A DNA stretch of 64,000 nt from Thinopyrum elongatum (Eukaryota; Streptophyta; Magnoliopsida; Poales; Poaceae), in assembly GCA_011799875.1 (NCBI GenBank), contig CM022303.1, forward strand, positions 215,604,255 to 215,668,254, in the 5' to 3' direction. How positions within the stretch are numbered: position 1 is the stretch's first letter; each line of letters starts with the position of its first letter. Below, piece by piece: positions 47,621-60,400 of this stretch. The notes beneath the pieces were generated by a model. It saw nothing but the letters and a program-made list of their open reading frames with translations, did not search any database and was not told the origin of the DNA. The translations under genes were made by a program, and so were the position numbers.

Positions 47621-49374
47621 TGAAGGAAATATGCCCTAGAGGCAATAATAAAGTTGTTATATTTCCTTATTCATGATAAATGTTTATTATTCATGCTAGA
47701 ATTGTATTGATCGGAAACCTAAATACATGTGTGAATACATAGACAAACATTGTGTCCCTAGTGAGCCTCTACTTGACTAGCTCGTTGATCAAAGATGGTT
47801 AAGGTTTCCTGACCATGGACATGAGTTGTCATTCGATAACGGGATCACATCATTAGGAGAATGATGTGATGGACAAGACCCATCCGTTAGCTTAGCATAA
47901 TGGTCGTTCAGTTTTATTGCTATTGCTTTCTTCATGTCAAATACATATTCCTTCGACTATGAGATTATGCAACTCCCGGATACCGGAGGAATGCCTTGTG
48001 TGCTATCAAACGTCACAACGTAACTGGGTGATCATAAAGATGCTCTACAGGTATCTCCAAAGGTGTTTGTTGGGTTGACATAGATCGAGATTAGGATTTG
48101 TCACTCCGAGTATCGGAGAGGTATCTCTGGGCCCTCTCGGTAATACACATCATAAGAAGCCTTGCAAGCAAAGTGGCTAATGAGTTAGTTGCAAGATGAT
48201 GTATTATGGAACGAGTAAAGAGACTTGCCGGTAACGAGATTGAACTAGGTATGAAGATACCGACTATCGAATCTCGGGCAAGTAACATACCGATGGACAA
48301 AGGGAATAACGTATGTTGTCATAACGGTTCGACCGATAAAGATCTTCGTAGAATATGTAGGAGCCAATATGAGCATCCAGGTTCCGCTATTGGTTATTGA
48401 CCGGAGAGGTGTCTTGGTCATGTCTACATAGTTCTCGAACCCGTAGGGTCCGCACGCTTAACGTTCGATGACGATTTTATATTATATGAGTTATGTGATT
48501 TGGTGACCGAATGTTGTTCGGGGTCCCGTATGAGATCACGGACATGACGAGGAGTCCCGAAATGGTTGAGAGGTAAAGATTCATATATAGGACGATGATA
48601 TTCAGACACCAGAAGTGTTACAGGGGTACCGGGTACATATCGGGTCACCGAAGGGGTTCCGGGCACCCCCCGGCAAAGATATGGGCCTAATGGGCCAAGA
48701 GGGGAAACGCAGCAGCCAGCAGGGGCTGCTGCGCCCCCCATATGGGCCGCACCTGAGGGAAAGGAAAGGGGGGAAAGAGAAGGAAGGGGAGGGATTCGGC
48801 CTCCCCCTTCCTTCCCTCCTCCCTTCTCTTTCCTTCCCCCTCTGGTAGATATGGAAGGGGGGAGGCCGACTTGGAGGAGGCACCCAAGTAGGATCCCTCC
48901 AACTTGGGGCGCCCCTTGCTGCTCCCCTCCCTCTCCCATCTATATATATGTGGGGGGGCACCGCTAGAACACACAACATTGATTCCTAGCCGTGTGCGGC
49001 GCTCCCCTCCACAGTTTACGCCTCCGGTCATATCTTCGTAGTTCTTAGGCGAAGCCCTGCGCGGATCACTTCACCATCACCGTCACCACGCCGTCGTGCT
49101 GACGGAATTCTCCCTCGACACTTTGCTGGATCAAGAGTTCGAGGGACGTCATTGAGCTGAACGTGTGTAGAACTCGGAGGTGACGTAAGTTCGGTGCTTG
49201 ATCGGTCGGAATGAGAAGAAGTTCGACTACATCAACCGCGTTATCAAACGCTTCCGCTTTTGGTCTACGAGGGTACGTGGACACACTCTCCCCCTCTCGT
49301 TGATATGCATCTCCTAGATAGATCTTGCGTGAGCGTAGGAAATTTTTTGAAATTGCATACTATGTTTCCCAACA
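47621..49374 (+). repeat. Solo LTR of the BARE1/Angela type (1754 bp)
   Basis: It starts TGAAGGAAATATGCCC and ends ATGTTTCCCAACA, with the identical five-base flank GGCAC on both sides (47616-47620 and 49375-49379). It is the same family and nearly the same length as the LTR at 5278-7030. No internal domain is present, so the element was reduced by LTR recombination after inserting into C. Confidence 0.95.
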
Positions 49375-49556
49375 GGCACAACCCACCTGGGCGCGCCAGG
49401 GGGGCCAGGCGCGCCCTGGTGTCTTGTGCCCCCCTCGGGTGCCTTCCTGGTTGTTTCTTATTTTCCTAATTTTTGTAATATTCCAAAACTGACAGAAAAT
49501 ATTTTTGTGGATTTTTCGGAGTCCGTTTACTTACCGTATCACATACCTCCTCTTTT

Positions 49557-52500
49557 TTAGTATTCTTGAGTGTTCCGGTAGGTTTCCTTTATGTGTTCCT
49601 CCGGGGTTATGGTTTGAATAATATTGCTTTCAACATTAATAGGCGTACCTGAGATATAGTGTTTAATTCTTTGCCCATTGACCACCTTCGGGTTAGTACC
49701 TTCGGCATTATTTATTTTGATAGCTCCAGAGCGATAAAACTCCTCGATGATATATGGTCCTTCCCATTTAGAGAGAAGTTTTCCTACAAAGAATCTGAAA
49801 AGAGAGTTGCACAAAAGAACATATTCTCCAACTTTAAATTCCTGCTTTTGGATTCTTTTGTCAAGCCATCTTTTAACTTTTTCTTTAAATAACTTGGCAT
49901 TTTCATAGGCTTGGGTTCTCCATTCATCTAGTGAGCTAATATCAAATAACCTCTTTTCACCGGCAAGTTTGAAATCATAGTTGAGTTCTTTAATTGCCCA
50001 ATATGCTTTATGTTCTAACTCAAGAGGCAAATGACAAGCTTTTCCATAAACCATTTTATAGGGAAACATACCCATAGGATTTTTATAAGCTGTTCTATAG
50101 GCCCAAAGTGCATCATCTAATTTCTTAGACCAATTCTTTCGGGACCTATTACAGTTTTCTGTAATATTAATTTTATTTCTCTATTGCTAAGTTCAACTTG
50201 ACCACTAGATTGAGGATGATAGGGTGATGCAATTGTATGGTTAACATCATATTTAGCAAGCATTTTACGGAAAGCACCATGAATAAAGTGTGAACCACCA
50301 TCAGTCATTAAATATGTAAGGACTCAAAACCTCGGGAAAATAACTTCTTTAAGCATTTTAATGGAAGTGTTATGATCAGCACTACTAGTTTGATTAGCTT
50401 CTACCCACTTAGTAACGTAATCAACAGCAACCAAAATATGTGTATACCCATTAGAAGAAGGAAAAGGTCCCATATAGTCAAAACCCCAAACATCAAATGG
50501 TTCGACAGGAAGTGAATAATTCATAGGCATTTGTTGACGCTTACCGATATTACCAATTCATTGACATTCATCACAAGATAAATCAAACTTACGGGCATCC
50601 TTGAAGAGTGTACGCCAATAAAAACCAGATTGCAATACCTTATGAGCAGTTCTATCTCCCGCATGATGTCCTCCGTAGGCTTCAGAATGACATTTCCGTA
50701 GGATTTGTTGTTGTTCATGCTTAGGTACATAATGTCTAATAATACCATCTACTCCTTCTTTGTAAAGATGTGGGTCATCCGAAAAGTAATGTCTTAAATC
50801 ATAGAATTTTTTTTTTCATTTGTTGGTATGTAAAACTAGGTGGTATGTATTTAGCAACAATATAATTAGCATAGTCAGCATACTAAGGAGTGTTATGAGA
50901 AACATTTATTGCAGCTAATTGTTCATCAGGAAAGCTATCATCAATAGGTAGTGGGCCATCAAGGATATTCTCTAACCTAGATAAGTTATCAGCTATGGGG
51001 TTCTCAGCTCCTTTTCTATCAGTGATATGTAAATCAAATTCTTGTAGCAAGAGAACCCACCTAATGAGTCTAGGTTTAGCATCTTTCTTTTCCAAAATAT
51101 ATTTAATAGCAGCATGATCGGTGTGAACAGTAACTTTAGAATCAACAATGTAAGATCTGAATTTGTCACAAGCTAACACAACTGCTAAAAATTCTTTTTC
51201 AGTGGTAGCATAGTTTATTTGGGCACTGCTAGTTTTGCTAGCATAATGAATAACATTCAATTTCTTATCAACTCTTTGTCCTAGAACAGCACCAACAGCA
51301 TAATCACTAGCATCACACATAATTTCAAAAGGCAAGTTCCAACTAGGTGGTTGAACAATAGGTGTAGAAGTTAAGGCTTTCTTAAGTGTTTCAAAGGCTT
51401 CTACACAATCATCATCAAAAACAAATGGAACATCCTTTTGTAAAAGATTTGTAAGAGGCCTACAAATTTTAGAGAAGTCTTTAATAAATCTCCTATAGAA
51501 ACTAGCATGACCTAGGAAACTATGAATACCATTAATATCTTTAGGACATGGCATTTTCTCAATTGCATCAACTTTAGCTTGGTCCACCTCAATACCTCAT
51601 TCAGAAATTTTATGCCCCAAAACAATACCTTCATTAACCATAAAGTGGCACTTCTCCCAATTCAAGACAAGATTGGTTTGCTCACATCTCTGCAAAACTC
51701 GATCAAGGTTGCTCAAGCAATCATCAAAAGAAGTTCCATATGCAGAAAAATCATCCATGAAAACCTCAACAATCTTTTCACAAAAATCTGAGAATATAGC
51801 AGTCATACATCTTTGAAAGGTAGCAGGTGCATTGCATAAACCAAAAGGCATACGTCTATAAGCATAAGTTCCAAATGGGCAAGTAAAGGTGGTTTTCTCT
51901 TGATCAGGTTATGAAACAGGTATTTGAGAAAAACCAGAATATCCATCAAGAAAACAAAAGTGTGCATGCTTAGATAGCCTTTCCAACATTTGATCAATAA
52001 AAGGCAAAGGGTAATGATCTTTTCTAGTTGCTTTATTTAATTTTCTAAAATCAATAACCATTCTATAGCCAGTAACAATTCTTTGTGGAATGAGTTCATT
52101 TTTATCATTAGGAACAACGTTAATACCTCCCTTCTTAGGGAAACAATGAACAGGGCTTACCCATCTACTATCAGCTATGGGATAGATTATACCTGCTTCC
52201 AGGAGTTTTAATATTTCAGTTCTTACCACTTCTTTCATCTTAGGATTCAAGCGTCGTTGGTGATCAACAATGGGTTTAGCTTCAGGTTCCATATTAATCT
52301 TGTGCTGACAGAGAGTGGGACTAATGCCCTTAAGATCATCAAGAGTATATCCAATAGCAGCTCGGCGCTTCTTCAGAATTTTCAATAATCTTCCTTCTTC
52401 ATGTTCTGAAAGGTTAGCACTAATAATAATAGGATATATCTTTTTATCATCGAGATAAGCATATTTCAAAGTGCCAGGCAATTTTTTTAATTAAAACATA

Positions 52501-54278
52501 GGATCACCTTTAGGTGGAGGAGGACCTCCTAGAGTTTCAATAGGCAAATTATGTTTGAGCAGAGGTCGTTGTTTGAAGAAAATTTTATCTATTTCATTTC
52601 TTTCATGCATATGCATATCATTTTCATGGTCTAGCAAATATTGTTCTAGTGGATCAGTAGGAGGCACGGCAATAGAAGCAAGACCAATTATTTCATCCTT
52701 ACTAGGTAATTCTTTCTTATGAGGTTGTCTATTAAACTTGGAAAAATTAAACTCATGAGACTCATTACCAAAGCTAACACCGACAGATTGTTTTTCACAA
52801 TCTATTTTAGCATTGACAGTGTTCAAGAAAGGTCTACCAAAGATAATGGGACAGAAGTCATCTTGTGGGGAGCCAAGAACTAGAAAATCAGTAGGGTATT
52901 TTATTTTCCCACACAAGACTTCAACATCTCTAACAATCCCAAGTTGTGTGATGGTGTCTCTATTAGCAAGTTTAATAGTAACATCTATGTCTTCTATTTC
53001 AGCGGGTGCTATGTCATTCATAATTTCTTGGTATAAGGTAAAGGGAATAGCACTCACACTAGTACCTAAATCACATAAACCATGATAACAATGATCTCCT
53101 ATTTTAACTAAGACAACAGGCATGCCAACAATAGGTCTATGTTTATCTTTTTCATCGGGTTTGGCAATTCTAGAAGCTTCATCACAAAAGTAAATAACAT
53201 GCCCATCAATGTTTTCTACTAGGAGATCTTTAACCATAGCAACACTAGGTTCTACTTTAATTTGTTCAGCAGGTTTAGGTGCTCTAATATTACTTTTGCG
53301 AACCACAGTTGAAACCTTAGCATGTTCCTTTATCCTAACAGGGAAAGGTGGTTTTTCAATATAAGCAGTAGGAACAACTGGGTCAACATTGTAGATAATA
53401 GTTTCATCTTTAGCTATGACCAGTTCTTTAGTCTCATCTTTAATAGGTGGGTGATATTTAAACCACTTCTCCTTAGGGAGATCAACATGAGTAGCAAATG
53501 ATTCACAAAAAGAGGCTACTATCTCAGAGTCAAGTCCATATTTAGTGCTAAATTTCTGAAAAGCATTGGTATTCAGAAAAGATTTAACACAATCAAATTC
53601 AAGCTTAATACCTGACTCTTTACCTTCATCGAGTTCCCAATCTTCAGAGTTGCATTTAATTCTTTCTAAAAGATCCCACCTGAATTCAATAGTCTTCTTC
53701 ATAAAAGAACCAGTACAAGAGGTATCGAGCATGGATTGATCATCACGAGAAAGCCGAGCATAAAAATTCTGAATAATAATTTCTCTCGAGAGCTCATGAT
53801 TGGGGAATGAATATAACATTGACTTAAGCCTCCCCCAAGCTAGAGCGATACTTTCTCCCTCACGAGGACAAAAATTATATATATAATTCCGATCACGATG
53901 AACTAGATGCATAGGATAAAATTTTTGGTGAAATTCCAATTTCAATCGATTCCAGTTCCAAGATCCAATATCATCGCATAGCCTATACCATGCCAATGCT
54001 TTTCCCTTCAAAGATAAAGGGAAAACCTTCTTTTTAGCTTCATCTCCGGGCAAACCTGCAAGCTTAAATAATCCACAAATTTCATCCTATATCAGGTGCA
54101 TATCAGGATGTTCGGTTCCATCTCCTGCATAAGGATTAGCTAGCAGTTGTTCTATCATACCCGAAGGAATTTCATAACCAATATTTTCAGTAGGTGCAAT
54201 AGGTTGAGGGGCAACTAATTGTGGTTCCATTCGAGGTGAAGATACCCCGAACAAACCCCTCAAATGATGATTCTCCAT
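49557..54278 (-). pseudogene. Athila-lineage Gypsy gag-pol, multiply broken
   Basis: On the minus strand the ATG at 54278 starts MENHHLRGLFGVSS. TAG at 54087 interrupts, then a long gag/protease frame runs 54053-52491 (WYRLCDDIGSWNW; protease-like HGLCDLGTSVSAIP). TAA at 52491 precedes the RT (PVHCFPKKGG, FLDGYSGFSQIP near 51930, FMDDFS near 51745), with stops near 51909 and 51597. RNase H follows (51587-50883; [21 protein letters not shown]). After a shift at a T-run near 50810, the integrase appears with its zinc-binding part (CHSEAYGGHHAG, SCDEC). Two more stops follow, then MTDGGSHFIHG (near 50300), a shift near 50117 and the C-terminal part (50075-49557; GKACHLPLELEHKAYWA). At least six stops and two shifts. 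Gag is the best-preserved part. Confidence 0.92.
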
Positions 54279-54359
54279 AGTAACAAGTAACAATAAATTT
54301 CAGCACGTAGTAATAATTTTTCCTTACCAATTTCCACTTTACCAAGAGCACTTCACTCC

Positions 54360-54380
54360 CCGGAAACGGCGCCAGAAAAG
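54360..54380 (-). other. Primer binding site region of element C
   Basis: In reverse this reads TTTTCTGGCGCCGTTTCC, beside the LTR border at 54386. The equivalent site follows the LTRs of A and B. Confidence 0.75.
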
Positions 54381-54385
54381 AGCCT

Positions 54386-54849
54386 TGATGACCCAAAACT
54401 ATAGGCGATCAATCATAGTCCTTTCGATAAGTAAGAGTGTCGAACCCAACGAGGAGCAGAAGGAAATGACAAGTGGTTTTCAGCAAGGTATTTTCTGCAA
54501 GCACTGAAATAGTCGGTAACAGATAGTTTGATAGCAAGATAATTTGTAACGAGCAAGTAATGGTAATGGTAAATAAAGTGCAGAAAGGTAGCCCAATCCT
54601 TTTGTGACAAAGGATGGGCCAAAATGGTCTCTTATGATAAGCAAAGCGTTCTTGAGGGTACACGGGAATTTCATCATATCACTTTCATCATGTTGGTTTG
54701 ATTCATGTTCCCTACTTTGATAATTTGATGTGTGGGTGGACCGGTGCTTAGGTGCTATTCTTACTTGAACAAACCTCCTACTTATGATTAACCCCCTCGC
54801 AAGCATCCGCAACTACAAGAAAAGTATTAAGATAAAATCTAACCATAGC
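54386..54849 (-). repeat. Part of the 5' LTR of element C
   Basis: It matches 43964-44430 and is cut after ACCATAGC by the LTR of element D. The rest of this LTR should lie beyond element D, outside the window. Confidence 0.92.
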
Positions 54850-55298
54850 TGAGGGAGTTATGGACTAAGGGGTCCTAGGGGCATCGGCCCATTGAATATG
54901 AGCCGGACTGGCGAAGCCGTATAGCGACAAGAGATATATGAAGCCGTGGTGTGCCCTCCAAGTCAAGGATAGGCAGGATCTCTTTACCCCTTATTGTAAT
55001 CTATCTCCGGTAACCCTAACCCTACCGGCGTCTATATAAACCGAGGGTTGTAGTCTTTAGGGCTAGAGCTACATTCATCACCTCATCATCTTAGGGTTTG
55101 GCTCATGCTGATCTTGAGGTAGATCTACTCTGTAACCATACTATACATCCAATACAATCAAGCCGGCCATAGGGTATTACCTCTTCGAGAGGGCCCGAAC
55201 CTGGGTAAACACTGTGTTCATCGTCCCTTGTTCCCCATCGATCTCAGATCCACAGCTCGGGACCCCTACCCCGAGGTCTGTCGGTTTTGACACCGACA
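54850..55298 (+). repeat. 5' LTR of element D (449 bp)
   Basis: It starts TGAGGGAGTTATGG and ends GACACCGACA. The next bases TTGGTGCTTTCATTGAGAG hold the primer site. A TATA box (TATATAA) lies at 55033-55039. Confidence 0.88.
55033..55039 (+). promoter_or_regulatory. TATA box of the element D LTR
   Basis: TATATAA in GTCTATATAAACCGAGG, about 185 bases into the LTR. Confidence 0.7.
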
Positions 55299-55345
55299 TT
55301 GGTGCTTTCATTGAGAGTTCCGCTGTTGGATCGCCGAAAGGATCG

Positions 55346-57419
55346 ATGGCTCAACCGGTCGTTAGAGACCACACCCCTGCCGAGGGCTTCCCCGCCCCGA
55401 ATCGTCTCTTCGTGTTCGGTGGCGTATTATTACGCGCTGATCACACTGGTCGCCTCGACCAGATTGAAGGCTTCGCCCCCATGGAGGGACCCGCTGGCTC
55501 GGGGGCATCAACCCCGGGGCCAGTAGACCCAACAGAATCAGATGTCTCCCAGGGTCCGGCCTTGAAGCCTGACTCCGACAAACCGTCCACAAGATCCCCC
55601 GCCGAATCACTGGAGTGTTCGGCACCCCCGTGTGCCCAGCCGGCAGACCACCTTGCAAGTCTATTCCGCGCAATGGGAATCTCCGTTATCAAGCCCACGG
55701 CCTATGATCAGGTCGGGCTTAAACCCGACGACCGAGAAATCAACACCCCTCCAGTCACGCACCTCGTCGCCACCGTCGAAGAGGCCCAGGAGGGGCCACA
55801 GCCTTATAAGCTAAAAACAGTGTACACTCGAGTCTCTAGCTCGGAGTCAAACACCAGCCCAGAAATACGTCCGGACTTGAGCCCTAAAACAGGATCCGGC
55901 CTTGAGCCGATCCAGCCGCACATCAGTCCGGATCCGAACCCTGCGCGATCAAAACCGGACGCAACTCAACCTCCTATTGAGGATACTCCAGGTCCGCCGC
56001 AGGTGGGAATCCCAAAAAATTTCCCACCCACCCACCATGCGAAATACTCCCCGGATTCGGGAAATATGAACATATGGGACCTCATGAATGTCAAACAGCT
56101 GCCAAACGAGACAGTCCATCATTATTGGGCTAGATTTCTCCTCATAAAAAACAGGATGGCATCTTGCTATGACAAAGAGGTAATCAAAGCTTTCTAGTTC
56201 ACCTGCAAGGACGAGGGCCTTCTGAACTCCCTCGCTCGTCGCCGAGTTCAAAGCTTCACCAAACTATCAGACATGGTACGCAAGTATTGCGCCATGGAAA
56301 ACACATGGAGGGCGCAACAGATGAACATGGGGTCACCGCCCGCCGTGTAGCACGGAAAGTCTCGCGTTAAACGAGCATACACACATCGGTCGCCGGAACG
56401 TGAGCCCGACGAAAAGAAAACCAGACCTAGATCAGTGTTGGATGAGTTGCTGGATAAACCGTGCCCAATACACTCGGTCTTGCTAGACGCAAACCCAATC
56501 CACAGACTTCGAGCCTGTTGGGTGATAAGACAAGTGGCCAAACATGGCAAGCCAATCTTGGGCCTTACACATCCAGATAAGAAGTCCGCGGCTTCACCAT
56601 AGCACCACAATGTCCTTACGGTCTACGAGATGTTCGCCTCAAACAATAAAAGGAAAAAAGGCTCTTCGAGAGCTTAGCCAGATATATCAAGTACCGGCCG
56701 CACAACCGTGGGCAGCCGCGCCTATTACCTTCGATGAGAAGGATGAGCCAAGTCCCCGTAGCAACCACGCACCGGCCGCATTGGTCCTCGAACCCATTGT
56801 CGATGGTTTTTGGCTGACTAAAGTGCTGATGGACGGAGGCAGCGGCCTCAACCTCATCTATGAGGATACTCTCGACAAGATGCAGTTCAACAGATCTCGC
56901 ATCGAACGCAGCCACACCACATTCTGAGGTATAATACCCGGTAGGGAGGCACACTGCTCGGGACGCATAACCCTGGACGTTGTGTTCGGCACACCAGATA
57001 ACTACAGATCTGAACCCTTGCTATTTAACATTGTGCCCTTCCGTAGCGGATACCACGCCCTGCTAGGACGTGAGGCATTCTCGAGAATTCAGGCCATACC
57101 ACATTACGGGTATATGAAACATAAAATGTCAGGGCCCAACGGGGTAATCTCACTTAAAAGCGACCCAAGCAAAGCCTTGCGAGCCGAAAACAAGACGGCA
57201 TCCCTCGCCCTAGAGGCACTATCCGAAGCCCTCACGGCCGAAGAGTTGACAGCACTACGCACTACAGTCGACAGGGATGATGTAGTCCTCAGTAAAAGAC
57301 AAAAATCCACATCATTCAAGCCAGCAGATGAAATAGTAAAATTTCAAGTGCACCCAACAGATCCCAATAAAACGGCATCCATAGGAGCACAGCTGGACCC
57401 CGCAGTCAACGAGGCGCTA
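55346..57419 (+). pseudogene. Gypsy gag and protease of element D, first part of a split gag-pol
   Basis: A candidate ATG at 55346 (MAQPVVRDHTP) opens a long gag frame (to 56197) with a proline- and serine-rich N-terminal part and the capsid-like NIWDLMNVKQLPNETVHHYW. TAG codons at 56195, 56348 and 56600 lie in one frame. A frame change near 56655 leads to the retropepsin region (VLMDGGSGLNLIY, about 56827-56865). TGA near 56925 interrupts it, and the remaining frame (56982-57419) carries HALLGREAFSRIQA and reaches NEAL, where element E inserts. The reading frame resumes after E at 62826. No zinc knuckle was found with certainty. Confidence 0.85.
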
Positions 57420-60400
57420 TGTGAGAACCCGGAATTAAGTTCCAGATCCTCCTGTGTATATTTGTCAACCCCAGGATCATTGTTGACAACACAGCGAAAT
57501 GATATCATTGCATAATACAGAAAAGGTATTATAATTTTAAATATATCTTGCCACAAGGCATACCTAGATAAATGTCTCATGACATTTATTACATTCAGTA
57601 AAACAGCGGAAAGTACAATGCGTAGTGACTCCATCTCAGCCACAGGCAGTCGATGTAGTCCACGTGACCTCACTCCTACGGATCGCCATAGTAGTCGTAG
57701 TCATCACCTTTGTCTTCATGGAACTCTGTTGTCAACAAAATTATTGCCATGAGTACATTACGTACTCAACATGCCTCCCTTAGGGAAGGTCCTATTAGCT
57801 ACATGTGGCTTCAAAGGAAGGCTATATGGCTCATTTGCATAAAAGCTAATTTTGTTTCAAAACAATATAGTAGTTGGATATAAGCAGTTTTGATGAAAAC
57901 ATGTTTTATCTCCAGAGTAACTTCATCAATGTGAGGATCCTCGATCAACTCACATCCTTCACAGTTTCCAAGAATAGGGGCAAAGAGGGAATAAGAAATA
58001 CAGGTCCTGTACGTCAAGAAAGATTCATGTGTCGTCCATGACTGTGGACACGGCTATTCGAATAGTTTTACACTCTGCAGAGGTCGTACACTTTACCCAC
58101 ACGACACAATCCCGTCTTGATGCCACCAGTGGCCGCTGTTATAGTACACCATTTGGTATACCGGCAGGGAGATTGTGACGAGGTCTTTGGACTAGATCCC
58201 CCAAAGATGTGACATGCCCACCGGGTCTGGCACACGAAGCTGAGAGTACGTCCTCAAACCGGCCCCCCCATCTGTGCCGAGGATACTCCCCGCAGGGCAG
58301 CTATCCCATCTGCGCTACGGCGATATCGACACCTAAGGCTAACTAGCTTACTTGACCAAGCCAGTGCCCATATAGCATGTGGCCGTACTGTTATCACAAT
58401 CTTCAAATCCAAGACTTATTAGGCCTTATGAGGCACGGACGACTGATTGCCCCCTTCGACTCGTGAAGGGTAGCCAATCGCTCCTTCAATCCTTGATTCA
58501 GCTGTCGCCCGCGCCAGTATTCAGATGGTAAGTTTCACCCAGAGTAGAAGAGAGTAGAGGATATCAACAAGGGCTAACCGGCCTAGCTCAGCGATAAGTT
58601 TCAAGTTCCAATGACTGAAAGGTCATTCAACAAAGCACCTATAGGGTAATAAGCATGGCTAAGCATTTCTACTCTACCAGAATACTATATATTTCTACTC
58701 AGGTGTCAAGTGAATAGGCGACAAGCAGATCAAGGTAATGTGTCAATTGACACGCTAGCTACGAGATTAAAAAGCATGCATATAGTAACCATAAAACTCA
58801 ATGCAATTTTGTAAAACATAGGATAAGTATGATCAAAGAAGGAGGCATGCCTTCGTTGTCGAGTCCTTCTTCGGTAACCTGGTTCTGTCCATGTCCAACA
58901 TCGTCATCACTCCCTACTCGTCGTAATGATAGCAAAGGACAAACAAATAAATACCAAAGCAATAAATTCCAAATAACACCCAAAACAACAATAAGAGTGG
59001 ATGGATAGCAAGATATTGATCATATGGAGATTCCAAAAGGAGATAGCGTGATAGGGAGGTAAGAGAAAGGATTCAATGAAGTGACATGCTTTAGGTTGAC
59101 ACGGCTAAGGAGAGCTTGGTGATCAAGACTAACGTCCAGATACAAACTATGCTACTAAACACTAGTAGTGACCACTACACACTGTGGCTAATAGGTAACT
59201 ACCATATAACAAACACAACGGCATCAACACACATGAAATTAAACCATCCTATGCATTATAACTACATAATCACAACATGGCATGACAAAGGTAAAAGATA
59301 ACCATAAATAAATATTTAGATGGAATCTAAATATTTATAATGGTCAATAGCAAGCAAACATATATATCAACTATATAACTATTCAAAATCAAATACTCTA
59401 TAAGACTACCAAACCAACATAACAAACCACACTAGTCAAGCAATCAAATGTCATTCCATAAAATGAATTGAATTGATCTAGGTCTAGACCTAAAACATTA
59501 TTAAAATAAAATAGGATCCACTCCATTAAATCAGATCAATTCATTTGTCAAACAATTAACAAGAAACTATACAACACATGGAACAAAAGGATGAACAACT
59601 ATCCTAGACATGATATGATTAAGAGCGATAATCAACCACAAATAAATATTTAGATAACTCTAAATATTTACAATGGTCAAACATTAACTAAAGGATATGA
59701 GTCCACCAAGCATCTAATAGCAAGCATTCCACAACAAAAGCCAAACTAACACTAAGGTGAAAGGTAATCAAACCATTAATAGTAAGATGCACATCATACA
59801 TGGCATGTGAATGGAGAATAACTAAAGGTCTTAACAAATAACACAAGCATTAGACATACAAGTGATCATGAGAAGATACTAAACTATTACATGGTCTTAA
59901 TAATAAAGAACAACTAATACCAATAACCACTAGCAAAAATATTATCACCACATGCTTACAATAACAAAGCATGATGCACACATTGAGTGTGTGATCAAAG
60001 CACAACTCTACTCACATGACATATGACTCGTCCTAAGTATATGAGTCATAGAAAACAAGTATTAAAACACTCATAAGACTAAGATGTAATAAAGTTAAAC
60101 ATCTATAAGGAAGAACTAAACTAAGCAACTATAACACATAGACCATTATAAGACATGAAAGACCACTTGCATGACGATGGCTAGACAGAAAACAATGCAA
60201 CAACTAGATATCTTAGATATGACAAAGAATATGCACACAACAAATGCAATAGTAAGATAAACCCGATATGATGCTAAGCATGGGTGATCACCACACGAGA
60301 TGCCAAAATATGCTACTAATAGAATACAACTCATAACTATGAAATAATTTAGTTGATATCAACTAACACGACTATCAAGTATGGCAATAGCACACCACTA

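Larger units (their letters stand above)
43964..54849 (-). mobile_element. Element C: Athila-lineage Gypsy retrotransposon, minus strand
   Basis: Left to right: 3' LTR (43964-45481), polypurine tract, 3' non-coding region with a solo Angela LTR (47621-49374), gag-pol (49557-54278), PBS, and the first-seen 464 bp of the 5' LTR (54386-54849), cut by element D. Athila lineage is inferred from RT phrases FLDGYSGFSQIP and FMDDFS. The left target duplication is GTGGG (43959-43963). Its right partner is not beside it, but the same GTGGG stands beside a C-type LTR end at 22182-22186. Confidence 0.92.

Noticed and set aside
50521..50748. 75-codon minus-strand ORF
   Set aside because: It is the wrong frame over the integrase zinc-binding part of element C; the neighbouring frame carries the HHCC motif.
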